Part shown: positions 20,056 through 30,550 of the stretch, one piece after another
How positions within the stretch are numbered: position 1 is the first letter of the stretch
Layout: each line of letters opens with the position of its first letter
Source: Rhynchospora pubera
Lineage: Eukaryota; Streptophyta; Magnoliopsida; Poales; Cyperaceae
Length of the DNA: 64,000 bases
NCBI GenBank assembly: GCA_028095005.1
Contig: CM051460.1
Location: 186,852,742-186,916,741, forward strand
Reading direction: 5' to 3'
Translations under genes and position numbers: made by a program
The notes under the pieces: model-generated
The model's input: only the letters and a program-made list of their open reading frames with translations
Databases searched by the model: none
Told to the model about the DNA's origin: nothing

Positions 20056-23009
20056 ATGGCTATACTACTATCGGTATGTAAACTGCTCTTGTAGGCTAGT
20101 TTTTTGGACTGTTGGATCTCCTCAAGATTCGTGTAGAGATTAGAGGGAATGGTTAAGATGGAGGCGCTGAAACTCTCCTTCCAATTAATTTTTTCCGTTT
20201 ATTTCTCTCTGTTAAACTCACGGCTCCCTAACAGAGCGTGAATTATCCTCTCTCTCAGCGCCTGATCGAAAAAAGGAAAGCATAAACCTAACACCTCTCT
20301 CTCTCTCTCTCTCGTCGCGAAATTCTGACGAGGTCGCGAAATTCTCTCTGGTGGCTGGTCTCCTGGTCGCAAAATTCTCTCTCTCGGAGCGAAATTCTCT
20401 CTAGTCGCATGGTCTCGTAGCTGTCTCTCTCTTGACTCGGTAATTCTCTGTACCAGAGAGAGGTGGTTTCATAAATCCCCTTTTTGTAGTTTTTCTCTGT
20501 AGCTTTCTACTTTCTATGACTCTTTCTCTCTCCGTTTGTTGTGATGGTGTTGTAGCTTGAAGGGGGTAAGAGAAGCAAGATTGAGAAGGTCCAACTGATG
20601 GGTCTTTTGTTCTTAAGAGGGGTATTTTGGTCAAATACCGGGCCAGAGATGAGTTGCAAGGTATTCTGTTGTGCTAATTAGAGCTAATTTGAGTTGATTT
20701 TTTCCCTTTCTATAATTGTTATAATTTTGCCTGTTTTGACCTAATAACATGGACCTAATTTTACCTAATTCTGGTAAAAATCTTAACACATAAAACAGGT
20801 CTGCCTTGCCTTAATCTGACCCCATTGACCTATAAGTATCTAAGATACATTCTTTTAGGTAGAATATGCCTTGCCTTGAACTTGGTCACTAAAAATTTAA
20901 AAATAAATTGGCCATATAAAAACATCTGGTATATGCATTCTGGTAAAAATTAGAGATTTTATCAATAGGTAGAATATACCTTTTAGTTCTTCTATATATT
21001 CCGCATTTCTGTGGTCTTACTGGTATGTAAGAAAGCTAATGTGAGGACTTGTAAGTGGATATAGAGTGATTAAAGGATTCTGGTCTGAAAGATTATTTGT
21101 ATTAGAGAGATGGGTTGACACTTCTGAGCAACAAAGTTAAACATAGTTAATACCTAAACTCTCCAATATGCATCAGTTGATTTGATTTAATTAAATTTGT
21201 TGATATCTATCGTCAATGTTAACTAATTGCTTTACTTTCAAACATATTCACCTACATTTTATTTTTTTTCAATTATTTTTACTGTTTTGTTTAATTACAT
21301 TTTATATTTTTCATTGCACTAATTTCAGATTTGGAAAAGAGGATGATGAAGAAAGACATTGACCAAACTTATGAAGAAGAGAATAGTGATGATAGATGTT
21401 ATTGAGTTTGATCTTTGTAATTGTTTTGTTTAATTACGTTTGATATTGTGTGAAGTTTTTTTTTTTCGTTACTTGGCATTTACAAATGCGATGCTAGATT
21501 ATTATTTTTTTTCTTTTTTGAAAGTTGAGTAAGTGCAAGATAGATATTATTAGAGCTGTACCGGTTGGTACAGCAAGTAAGAGGCAAAATGAATGTATTG
21601 AACTATAGTACCTGGTACCAAGGAAGCATTTCTTTTTATTTTACTTGTTTGTGCTATTTAGTGGTATCAGCTCTGTGCAAACATTAATTACTAAGTGCTT
21701 ACATGTACTAATATCATATTAAAGAAAATTTAACATGAATTTTGTTTAGAGTATATAAAGGAAAAAATATATATATATTACAACACACTTGGGTTCCTGT
21801 TCCATACTCTTACACCGCAAGAGTATGGACTGAACTGCAACTTCTTGTACCGGTTCCAGACATGTTGCCTTCACATAATATTCAGGATATGTTGCTTCTT
21901 AACTTAAGAAATTTCAGGCAAGATCAGACTAGCAACTACATTATGGGCAGTTTGGTGGGAGAGGAATAATCGCATTTTCAGGGACTCTATGAGGACGCCT
22001 GCTATACTGGCACGATGGATTTTGCTTGAAGGAAAGGCCATGCTGAAGCACTGTTGATTCCTTGCGTTTCTTCTTTTTTACTATTTTGGTCTTTTATTTT
22101 TTATTTTGTTGACAGCCCTGTCAACTTGTCTAAAAAAAAAAATTGAGTATGTATCAGATTTCATCTCTATTATTTTGTCTCTTTAGTATATATTGACCAT
22201 CAAAATTTTCTAGCTACGTCAAGTTATTGTTGTTGTTGTTGTATTAAGTTTGAGTAATGTATTAAAACAAAAAAAAAAACCTTCACACAATAACAGATAT
22301 AATTAAATAAAACAATAAAAAAAATCAAATTTAATAACATCTATCATAACTATTCTCTTATTCATAAGTTTGCTCAATGTAATTAAACAAAAAAGCTACA
22401 AAGAAAAGCGCTCAGATTTTGTCAATTTCTTTGATTGAGAGAGCGAGAGAGAGATAGAGAGGCAAACTGTTAGGACTAAAATATGCAATAACTTATTGGC
22501 TGATTTCTTTGGAGGCCCCCTCCACTACCTCCGCACAATTTCTTTGATTGATTGATTTCTGTAATTACCAAACAATTAATCCCATCTAGATTTCGAGGCC
22601 TCGCTTCGTTGGTGGAGCACCTAGGGTACATCAGAAGAGGATGCATCAAGAGTTCCCAAGCCTATTCTCATTAGGGGAGCCGGGGAGAATGCAACCGGGG
22701 CAGAAGCACGGAGCCACGAGAGAGGCGCTCACCTGGGTTTTTTCTTCTTTCGAAGGAGAGCGACAAAACAAAGTTAGAACAAGAGAGGTCAGATCGGAGA
22801 GGAGGGATTGCAAACATGTTAGAGTAACGAAAATAGAAAGGAGACGGAGAGGTTTAACAGGAGAAAACGAAAAAAAAATAAACAAAGCGATCTCTCAGCG
22901 CCTCAATATGGACCGCTAGATTTCATCTCTACACGAATCTTGAGGAGATCCAACAGTCCAAAAAACTAGCCTACAAGAGCTGTTTACATACCGATAGTAG
23001 TATAGCCAT

Positions 23010-23013
<4 letters not shown>
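20052..23013. mobile_element. Large family C element (2.96 kb) with about 95-bp TIRs
   Basis: The TIR starts GAGAATGGCTATACTACTAT and runs to about 20146; the right copy occupies about 22918-23013. Both ends abut (TA)n. The interior holds CT-rich leader-like DNA (20240-20450), an exon-like terminal piece with an acceptor near 21328, and a nested LINE 3' fragment. No transposase was recognised. It is probably a non-autonomous Mutator-like element, possibly with captured host DNA. Confidence 0.7.
21780..22142 (+). mobile_element. 5'-truncated LINE, 3' end only
   Basis: A frameshifted reading frame shows the C-terminal zinc-binding-type region of plant LINE ORF2: an ARVWTELQLL block, then LWAVWWERNNRIFRDS after a frame change, ending at TGA 22055-22057. 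A short 3' UTR and an A11 tail (22132-22142) follow. It is nested in the family C element. Confidence 0.7.

Positions 23014-23069
<56 letters not shown>
23014..23069. repeat. (TA)n microsatellite between two transposons
   Basis: About 55 bp of TA repeats joins the right end of the family C element to the left end of the family D element. Confidence 0.95.
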
Positions 23070-23073
<4 letters not shown>

Positions 23074-23370
23074 CTAAATTGGACTCCAGCACATAGAGGC
23101 CTTGTGTGCTGAAATTTTTTAGCCATCCGATCGAGATCAAGATTAAATCGTGTGGTCTAGGTTTTGTCGTTGATGGAACGAATTTGGCCTCCGTCTCTTC
23201 GTTATCTTTTTTATTTTTCCGTTTCTCTCTCCGTTTCCGACTTTATTTCGCTTCTTATCCCTTCGTAGTGAAACCCTAGGTGAAAGAGTCAATGTGCTTC
23301 CCCAGCTCTCTCGGTCTCTCCTTCTCCTTCGTTTCTTGCTTGTCTCTCTAATCAGTGCCTTCGAGAACCT

Positions 23371-23484
23371 ATGGGAAGCTTCGGCAGTTTTTCTCCCTTA
23401 CCCCAACAACAAGATGTATGTTCGGGATTCGCGATGGCACAATTAATTTGTTGGGTTTTCTTTTCCGAACATGATACCTTCTGA
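23371..23484 (+). pseudogene. Short ORF shared by two copies of family D
   Basis: The frame starts ATGGGAAGCTTCGG and encodes MGSFGSFSPLPQQQDV and further residues to a TGA just before the GAGGTACA block. The same frame is intact in the copy near 19661-19778, with very few changes. It follows a CT-rich leader. The product is not recognised. It could be exon 1 of a captured gene or simply part of the transposon. Confidence 0.35.
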
Positions 23485-23804
23485 GGTACAAATCCTTGCG
23501 AATTTAGTTTAGTTTTATTATGAAGGATCTTTATATTGGCGTCAATAATTTTAGTGATCTATTGTGGTTTGTGTTTGTATATCTTGTCAAGTGACTCATT
23601 TTGTGGTTGGGCTTTGAGTCGAAGACTGATCGGTCTACTTTCGAGAACCACGTTTGTTTACTTAAAGATTAATCAATAGAATTCTCAGCCCAAGTAATAA
23701 AATGTATTACATTTGTTTACTTAAAATTGTTATTTATTAATGTGGCTGTTCTAGTGCTCATGCTTGTGCTCTACTAATTATCATCATTGTTATTATAATT
23801 GCAG

Positions 23805-23957
23805 GATAATCAAAATTTGTACGCAGAGGAAGCGGCAGTACAAAGAGAGAGGGAGAGACAGAAGGATGCGTGGGGTTCAGCAGAGTACCACATACTGGTA
23901 CGGCCTGAGGTGGTGGTCTGGTACTGGTCGGATTTCATGAAACATGATATTGTTTGA
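23805..23957 (+). pseudogene. Exon-like terminal coding fragment in family D element
   Basis: A strong polypyrimidine-poor acceptor (TTATAATTGCAG) precedes a 50-codon frame rich in Glu/Arg that then turns aromatic (VWYWSDF) and stops at TGA. Composition is more coding-like than the surroundings. The protein family is not recognised. Confidence 0.35.
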
Positions 23958-24664
23958 TAAGTCCTTTAGGATTGAGGTAGTGAGTAGAAGAAGGGATGGA
24001 GGTCAATTTGATATAGGAGCAGCAAGTTGAATGAATTTGTTGAAATCTGATAAAATGTAGAAAAGGTTGATGTTGTATGTACTGGAGGTTTTATCAATTG
24101 AAGTTTGTATACTAGTCATATTCATGTACTAATTTCAATATTCTATGGCCACTCCAAATTGTCGAGTCATGATTATACTTTTTTCTTTAGTCTACCAATA
24201 TTTACATTCATTAATTTGTTTTGTTACTAACACAAGCGTCTGTTAACTAAATCTTTTTAAAGAACTTTGACTTAGACATAACTGCAACATATAAGAAAGA
24301 ATGTCATTTATTTTGCACGCATCCAAAAAGAGGAGGAACAGATTTTAGAAATTAATGGAGTTAGGTTATCAAATTAAACGCAACATCTATTCTTCATGGT
24401 GTTAGATTATCAAATTAATTTTTGAAGGTCCAACTACCAGTAACTACACACTAACCTCATGTCAGAATCTATACATGCCAAAATAAGGGAATCTGATTGT
24501 AAATTCTTTATTTTTACTAGCTGTTAATTTCTCTCTTATGTGTTCCGAGGCACTTTTGCATGCATAATATCTTATGCAAGAATGTCAAATCTACACTTTC
24601 ATTAATTGGAAACATGTGATCCTGAGACTACAATATAATCATCCATTAACAAACAATACAATAT

Positions 24665-24865
24665 TCAAATAAAAATACATGCATCTATTAACATCAAAAT
24701 TAAAAATACGACACGTTTAAGCATTTTAATCTCTAACTGCTCATGCTCTTCCTCGTCCTCTTCGAGTTCCCAACCGATCTTGGCAAAAAGCTTCCAGTAT
24801 TCTAGTGGCAACAACTCTATTTCTTTTAGAGATCCATAACTGTGGCCCTTCATACTTTCAACCCC
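24665..24865 (-). pseudogene. Exon-like fragment with acidic tail in family D element
   Basis: On the minus strand an acceptor (AAAATATGCAG) precedes a frame reading GVESMKGHSYGSLKEIELL and then LEYWKLFAKIGWELEEDEEE. It looks like a genuine exon by composition, but I do not recognise the family. It faces opposite to the 23805 fragment. Confidence 0.35.
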
Positions 24866-25152
24866 CTGCATATTTTTAGTATACATATGTGAGTCTATTT
24901 TCTGTATGCATAGAAAATGTGTTGCAGTTTATATGGTCACACATGGTACCACAGTGGGACCATATATGGCCACGCATGGTACTAAAAGCATGGTACAATA
25001 TGTATTGCTAACATGGTTTCTTTTAGAGACATTAATTGATCCAGCTTTCTATTTGTCATTTTCTTAGTTTCAGTGAACTGTCCAATTTGGAGGTTAAATA
25101 AATCGACATCAAATTGGAATAACTTGAAACCCAATTGCAAACTATTGAAGCC

Positions 25153-26571
25153 TGTTGTTCTAAACGTCTCTAGGTTTGTCGATTACAAAACAATATCATT
25201 TGACATTTAACAATCTTCTTTGAGTTTTATAGGGAGAAGGTGTAAAGTTTGAAGACTTGGATAAAAGCTATGTGCAAGATCAAGATCAAGTCTTTAGAGA
25301 GTTTATAGGCTAGTTTAGACTAGGATAGAAGGTATACTTTAGTCCTTGTTTATCCTTGAAATGGTCTAGTTAGCAGAAAAGCTCAAGAACTCAGTATTTC
25401 TCTAAATCTCAGGACCAGTGCGTCGTGTAACGCAACAGTGGGTTATACAACGCACCAGTGCGTTGTGTAACGCAATATTGTGCTGTACAACGCACCAGTT
25501 TTTGTGTAGATTTTCTCCTTTCACAGACCCAGTGCGTTACACAACGCAACAGAGCGTCGTGTAACGCACTAGCTGCATCATACAACGCATTTTACGCGTC
25601 GTGCAACGCAACTTTCTCAAATCAAGCCAGAACGTTGTATAACGCACTGAAGCGTTGTACAACCTTCCTTTGTTTTTTCTCTGGCCTTTTTCACTCGTTT
25701 TTGAAGCAAAATTCTGATCATTTAATGGCATTTAATGTTGCGTTGCACAACGGGTGGTCCGCGTCGTGTAACGCGTCTGACAACTCAAACGGCTAGTTTA
25801 TCCGTTTAGTTTTATTATAACGGTCGTCCAGTGCGTCTTACAACGCAATATTGGGTCGTGTAACGCACTGCCAACGGATAGTTTGTTTTTGTTTTATTAT
25901 AACGGCTATCTGTGGGTCGTGTAACGCAATATTGCATTGTGTAACGCGCAACAACAAATTGAGTTGTTTTACAGCCCTTGAACAGCTCTATTTATATCCA
26001 CCCTTTGTGTCTCTCTCCTACTAACGAAAAAGAGAGCTTTGCCTTGCAAAATTTGTCCAGAATAGAGCCTTTGAGCACAGGGATACTCTCCCACTTGAGC
26101 TTTTCATAGCTAAACCATTTTGAGAGATTTAGTAGCCTCAAACACCACCGCCCCGACATTGTCGCTAGGTGTAGGTTGGAATAGATTGAGAGCTCTTCTC
26201 CTTTGAGGCCGTTGTGCCATTTGAGTTAGGCCGATCCACCTCGAGTGTTATTGTGACGAGGTGATTCGGTTCGAAGTTGTAGTCCCGTTCTTATTGGAAT
26301 TGAACGGAGCGCGCCCTTTGGTGGTAGCGAAACTCCCGGAGACGTACGACTAAGGCTAGCACTTCCTAGCGGGTCGGAACTCCGTAATCATACCGAGTGT
26401 TCAATTTCTCTCTCTCTTTTTCTCTTTATTATCTTGCTATACTTGAATTGCTTGTGTGCTTGCTTGTTTTGGGTACCAATTGAATTGTATTAGGATAGTT
26501 GATACCAAACCGGTCTAAAACCTTAATTGCTTCCGCTAAACCTTTATTAAGCCGCCTCTTTAGGGACAACA
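25153..26571 (+). mobile_element. Solo LTR (1419 bp) of a retrotransposon, likely Copia
   Basis: The sequence starts TGTTGTTCTAAACG and ends TTTAGGGACAACA, with the 5-bp TSD AAGCC on both sides (25148-25152, 26572-26576). There is no internal domain, so it is a solo LTR left by recombination. It contains a dense array of GCGTT...AACGC palindromes, then a CTCCCGGAGACGTACGAC block shared with the LTR at 62656-64000 in opposite orientation. Copia is inferred from that related copy, whose 3' end has the common CTATTCACCCCCCTCTAGG motif. Confidence 0.85.
25418..25950. repeat. Array of about 16 GCGTTGTRYAACGC palindromes within LTR
   Basis: Variants of a 14-bp self-complementary motif (GCGTTGTACAACGC and relatives such as GCGTCGTGTAACGC) recur every 25-45 bp. 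The spacers between them differ, so the motif itself, not a long tandem unit, is conserved. Confidence 0.85.
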
Positions 26572-26849
26572 AAGCCTAATAAGTAATATCCTAATATCAA
26601 GTAAAGCAATGATCATACCTTGAGCCGTTCAGTCAGCTATTACCCTGGCCATGGCTTCTAAACGAATTATTCAGCCTCTCTACTAAATCTAGGGTTATTG
26701 TTCATCTACTCATTATAAACTAATCGTGCATTGATAAAATTGAGCGAATTTTAGTACCTGAAATGTTATTGGTCGTCTAGGGTTTAGAGAAGTTGCAATC
26801 TGGTGCAGAGAGACAGCGCGATTTTCGCGACTTCGCTCGTGAGAGGCGC

Positions 26850-27471
26850 TGATGAAGGAATTAAATCCTAGTACCAAATAAATTAGTACCTAGAACTAAC
26901 CTCACTAGTCGTCAAAGTTAAGATTAGGGTCGAACCCACAGGACGGATTAACGATTACTGAACTTGTTCTTTGTATGAAGCTAGACAATAAAATAAGGGT
27001 GAGAGTGTTGTAAATAACAATGCAATTAAGTAGATATTTTTAGTTGTTTTTGGTTCTAAATAATAATTCAAGTAAGATAAACTAAAGCAGGTAAATTTTG
27101 GGGTTTTTCAAGTATAATAAGGCGTCTTAGGGTTCAGGATTCACTTAGGTTTGGCCCTGGATTTGCTGGATCGCTCGCTGTCGCGTTAAATACCAACAAA
27201 TCTAAGCATAGGCCGTCAGTTCGGTCCGAACACGACTTGTTCGGTCCGAATAGGGGCTGGTATGTTGAGTTATGACCATACAACTTGAGTTTTAACTTTA
27301 TGAAGGGCTCAGATCGGCTATAGCTACATTACCTAATCCTCAACTGTCGTCTTTTGGACTAGAAATTAGTACAGGTCTCTACTTTGCCCACATAGACCAA
27401 TTAAACCTAAACTTTCGTGTCGGTATTTTAATTAACCTATGTCTTATTTATTTGTTTTCTTAACGATATCA
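26850..27471. mobile_element. Second solo LTR (622 bp)
   Basis: The segment begins TGATGAAGGAATT and ends AACGATATCA, giving TGAT...ATCA termini. The perfect 5-bp TSD GGCGC lies at 26845-26849 and 27472-27476. It contains a GGGTCGAACCCACAGGACGG block that is also seen, diverged, near 57730. No internal coding domain is present, so the superfamily is unknown. It is inserted in the right half of the family D element. Confidence 0.8.
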
Positions 27472-27881
27472 GGCGCGTAGAGGGAGAGACGAAGAGAGAG
27501 GTTTCGGTGTTAGAGAGAACAGGTAGCGTCACCAGAAGGGGATTTCGATCGGAAATAGCGTCACCAGAAGAGATTCTCCATCGTTCGTGAAAGGCGCGAA
27601 GCTAGGTGGTTGATTTCGATCGGAAAGAGAAGAAAGGGATTCAAGATTTTTAATCTCCTCCGACCTCAGTTTGAGAGAGACGAAGAGGTTTGTTTCTTTT
27701 TTTTTCCCAATCTAATTACTAACGGAGGAGAAATAACGGAAAATTGAATAGAGAACAAAACTTCATCTCTTATCCAGCGACAAAATTTAAGCCTTTCGAT
27801 TTCAGATCGGACAGCTAATAAACTTGAGTACATAGACCTCCTGTGTACTGGAGTCTAATTTAACCTATATATATATATATA

Positions 27882-28277
27882 GAAAAGTTTAATATGCACT
27901 ATAGTGCATAGGACATTTCGTGCACCGCGAACTTTTTCGGGGGTATTTTTATAAATTGATAAATATAATTTAACCAATCTAACCTACATATTGAAATCTC
28001 ATAGCAAACCAAATTTTATAATTTTTGAGATTTTATTACTAATTTTTTCTAATTTTTTAAAACATGTCATTTTTGGAATGTTAAAAATAGTACAACATTC
28101 CAAAAATGACATGTTTTAGAAAAAATATTATATAGATTTCAAAAAAATATTATGAGATTTCAAAAATTATATAGATTAGATTGGTTAAATTATATTTGTC
28201 AATTTACAAAAATACTTTCGAAAAAATTCGCGGTGCATGGAATGTCCTATGCACTGTGGTGCATATTAAACTTTCTC
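27882..28277. mobile_element. Hairpin MITE, family B (GAAAGTTTAATATGCAC)
   Basis: The left TIR reads GAAAAGTTTAATATGCAC and the right, reverse complemented, GAGAAAGTTTAATATGCAC. The interior folds back almost completely, with a CATTCCAAAAATGACATG arm. It is flanked by TA runs. The same family at 28409 and 44321 has clear 10-bp TSDs. Confidence 0.8.
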
Positions 28278-28408
28278 TATATATATATATATTGCTTAAT
28301 ATAAATATTATTAATATGGATCATTGCTTAATATAAATATTATTAATATAAATTTGATTGAATCCATTCTCTAAATTGATAATATGCATATTAAGTATAA
28401 TATATATG

Positions 28409-28601
28409 GACAAAGTTTAATATGCACCATAGTGCAAAGGGCATTCCGTGCACCACGGACTTTTTCGAAAATATTATGAGATTTCAAAAATTATATAGAT
28501 TAGATTGGTTAAATTAGATTTGTCAATTTATAAAAATACTCCCGAAAAAGTCCGTGGTGCACGGAATGCCCTATACACTATAGTGCATATTAAACTTTCT
28601 C
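28409..28601. mobile_element. Short family B hairpin MITE with 10-bp TSD
   Basis: The TIRs are GACAAAGTTTAATATGCAC and GAGAAAGTTTAATATGCAC. The 10-bp TSD AATATATATG is perfect on both sides (28399-28408, 28602-28611). It is a 193-bp internally deleted version of the element at 27882. Confidence 0.85.
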
Positions 28602-28637
28602 AATATATATGTGTATACATATATTAATTTTGTTTTA

Positions 28638-28670
<33 letters not shown>

Positions 28671-29385
28671 GAGTTTAGCTACGGTGAGTCGCGACTCACG
28701 GACCCTCCGGTGAGTCACGACCAAAACTCCGAGATCTATATCAAAATGACCGATCCAAACTGTCCAATATGATCTCCCTATTGAAATCTCCATGCAAACC
28801 AATTTTTTTATTTTTTCGAAATTTTTAAGTATTTTTTTTCGGATTTTTAAAAACTGATGTTTTTGAATGGTTCAGAACCAATTAGATTAACGATTTTCTA
28901 AAATTTCAAAAAAATACTTAAAAGTTTTGAAAAAATGAAAAATTAGGTCTACATGGAGATTTCAATAGGGAGATCATTTTGGACGGTTTGGATCGGTCAT
29001 TTTGATCTAGATCTAGGAGTATCGGTCGCGACTAACCGGAGGGTCCGTGAGTCGCGACCAAAACTCATAGATCTAGATCAAAATGACCGATCCAAACCGT
29101 TCAATATGATCTCCCTATTGAAATCTCTATGTAGATCAAATTTTTCATTTTTTCGAAAGTTTGAAGTATTTTTTTGATATTTTAGAAAATCATTAATCTA
29201 ATTGGTTCTGAACCATTCAAAAACATCAGTTTTTAAAAATCCGAAAAAAATACTTAAAAATTTCGAAAAAATAAAAAATTTGGTTTGCACGGAGATTTCA
29301 ATAGGGAGATCATATTGGACGGTTTGGATCGGTCATTTTGATCTAGATCTAGGAGTATTGATCTCGACTCACCGTAGCTAAACTC
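28671..29385. mobile_element. Composite (dimeric) family A hairpin MITE
   Basis: It starts GAGTTTAGCTACGGTGAG and ends GTAGCTAAACTC like the 404-bp element at 19070, but is 715 bp long. The left arm and a right arm run to about 29030, and then a second left-arm segment begins without a terminus and runs on to the final right arm. It is thus a head-to-tail dimer sharing the middle GTCGCGAC block. Confidence 0.75.
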
Positions 29386-29414
29386 TCTCTTTATATATAT
29401 ATATATATATATAT

Positions 29415-30272
29415 TGTAAACATAATAAGAGGAAGGTCTCAAGTGGAAAATATTTTTAAAATGTCCATCATACATTTAAGACTATGGGAGTCCGAAGTGC
29501 ATGTTTTAATTTTTTTTTGGTTGAAAGATTGATTTCGGGGTTTAAAACCCCGAAAGTTATCTACCACGTCAGCCAATTTCTGGTTCGGGGTTATGAACCT
29601 GAAGTTGCAGAGATATTTTTAAATTTTTATTAATAATGTACTTATCTTTAAAATAATAATATTAAAAAATAAAAGGTAAATTGGATATAACCTCTGCAGA
29701 CTTCGCCAACCGGAAATAACCTCTTACAATCATTCAAATTGGATATAACACCTATAATCTTTATACTCTTGAAAATAATCCATTTTGATTAAATCTATCT
29801 TTTTTTTTCAATTAAAGAAAATCAACAAAATTGCAAAATTATCCTTCTTCCCGGCCAAAGATGTTTCATCTTCCTTAGCAATACAAATCTGATTTTGTAT
29901 CCTTAAAATGACAACTCATTTTCGTTTTCTTGTAGTCTGTCACGTTAAATGAGTTCAACCATTCAAACAATCTTGAATATCAAGTGAAAATAGCATTGTT
30001 TGCTAATCCACGTTATTATTTTTTACATGATTTTTAATTTCCAATTATTTCTAAATTCAATGGTATAATAAGGACAACCTTAAAAATGAGACTTTTGCAG
30101 CCTCTTCAAAATTGATATTTCATGCATAATAATTGATTTATCTTGGGCCTTATTAAATGGGCTTTTCATATTAGAATTTACTGGGGTTTCATTAAATAGT
30201 GCAGCCAGTCATTGGTAAAGTTATATACTTATATTGCAGGAATTATAAGTGCCATCGACAAATATACCATCT
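29415..30272. other. Gene-free intergenic stretch
   Basis: No gene is seen. A 23-nt near-perfect palindrome, TTTCGGGGTTT-A-AAACCCCGAAA, lies at 29533-29555, and a partial GTTCGGGGTTATGAAC echo follows at about 29583-29598. The rest is AT-rich. Confidence 0.5.
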
Positions 30273-30490
30273 CAGCCATCGTTAAATACAAAGTGAACAT
30301 ATACAGCAAATAAGGTGAACATATAGACGATCTAAGTGAACACTTAGAACAAATAAGTGTTGTCATCAGAAGTTTACATGCATATTCAACTTATTTTCAT
30401 TGAACTTATTTGTTCGTATGTGTTCACTTAGATCGTCTATATGTTCACTTTGTTTGCATTATATGTTCACTTTATATTTAGCGATGGCAG
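30273..30490. mobile_element. Short inverted-repeat MITE, unclassified
   Basis: The left arm CAGCCATCGTTAAATACAAA and the right arm (reverse complement CTGCCATCGCTAAATATAAA) enclose further inverted AGTGAACATATA repeats and matching GACGATCTAAGTGAACAC blocks. A TSD could not be fixed, so the superfamily is open. Confidence 0.6.
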
Positions 30491-30550
30491 TAATCAATTT
30501 TCCTTATATTGTATCCTTGAGAGCAAATCTATAAATAAGTCATTCTCTCT

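Larger units (their letters stand above)
23070..27865 (+). mobile_element. Large family D element (4.8 kb) containing two solo LTRs
   Basis: The left end AAAGCTAAATTGGACTCCAG and the right end (reverse complement GGTTAAATTAGACTCCAGTA) form imperfect TIRs of about 60 bp. (TA)n borders both sides. Two solo LTRs (25153-26571, 26850-27471) are later insertions; without them the element is about 2.75 kb. The left part has a leader-like CT-rich stretch, an ATG frame at 23371, and an exon-like terminal piece at 23805-23957, suggesting a captured or resident gene. No transposase motif was recognised. Confidence 0.65.

Noticed and set aside
22641..22919. 92-codon plus-strand frame as a gene in the family C element
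   Set aside because: Arg/Glu-rich low-complexity translation of purine-rich DNA that runs into the TIR; no known domain.
25418..25950. CRISPR-like array of short palindromic repeats
   Set aside because: The genome is plant; motifs are degenerate, spacing is irregular, and the array lies inside a defined LTR with its own TSD.
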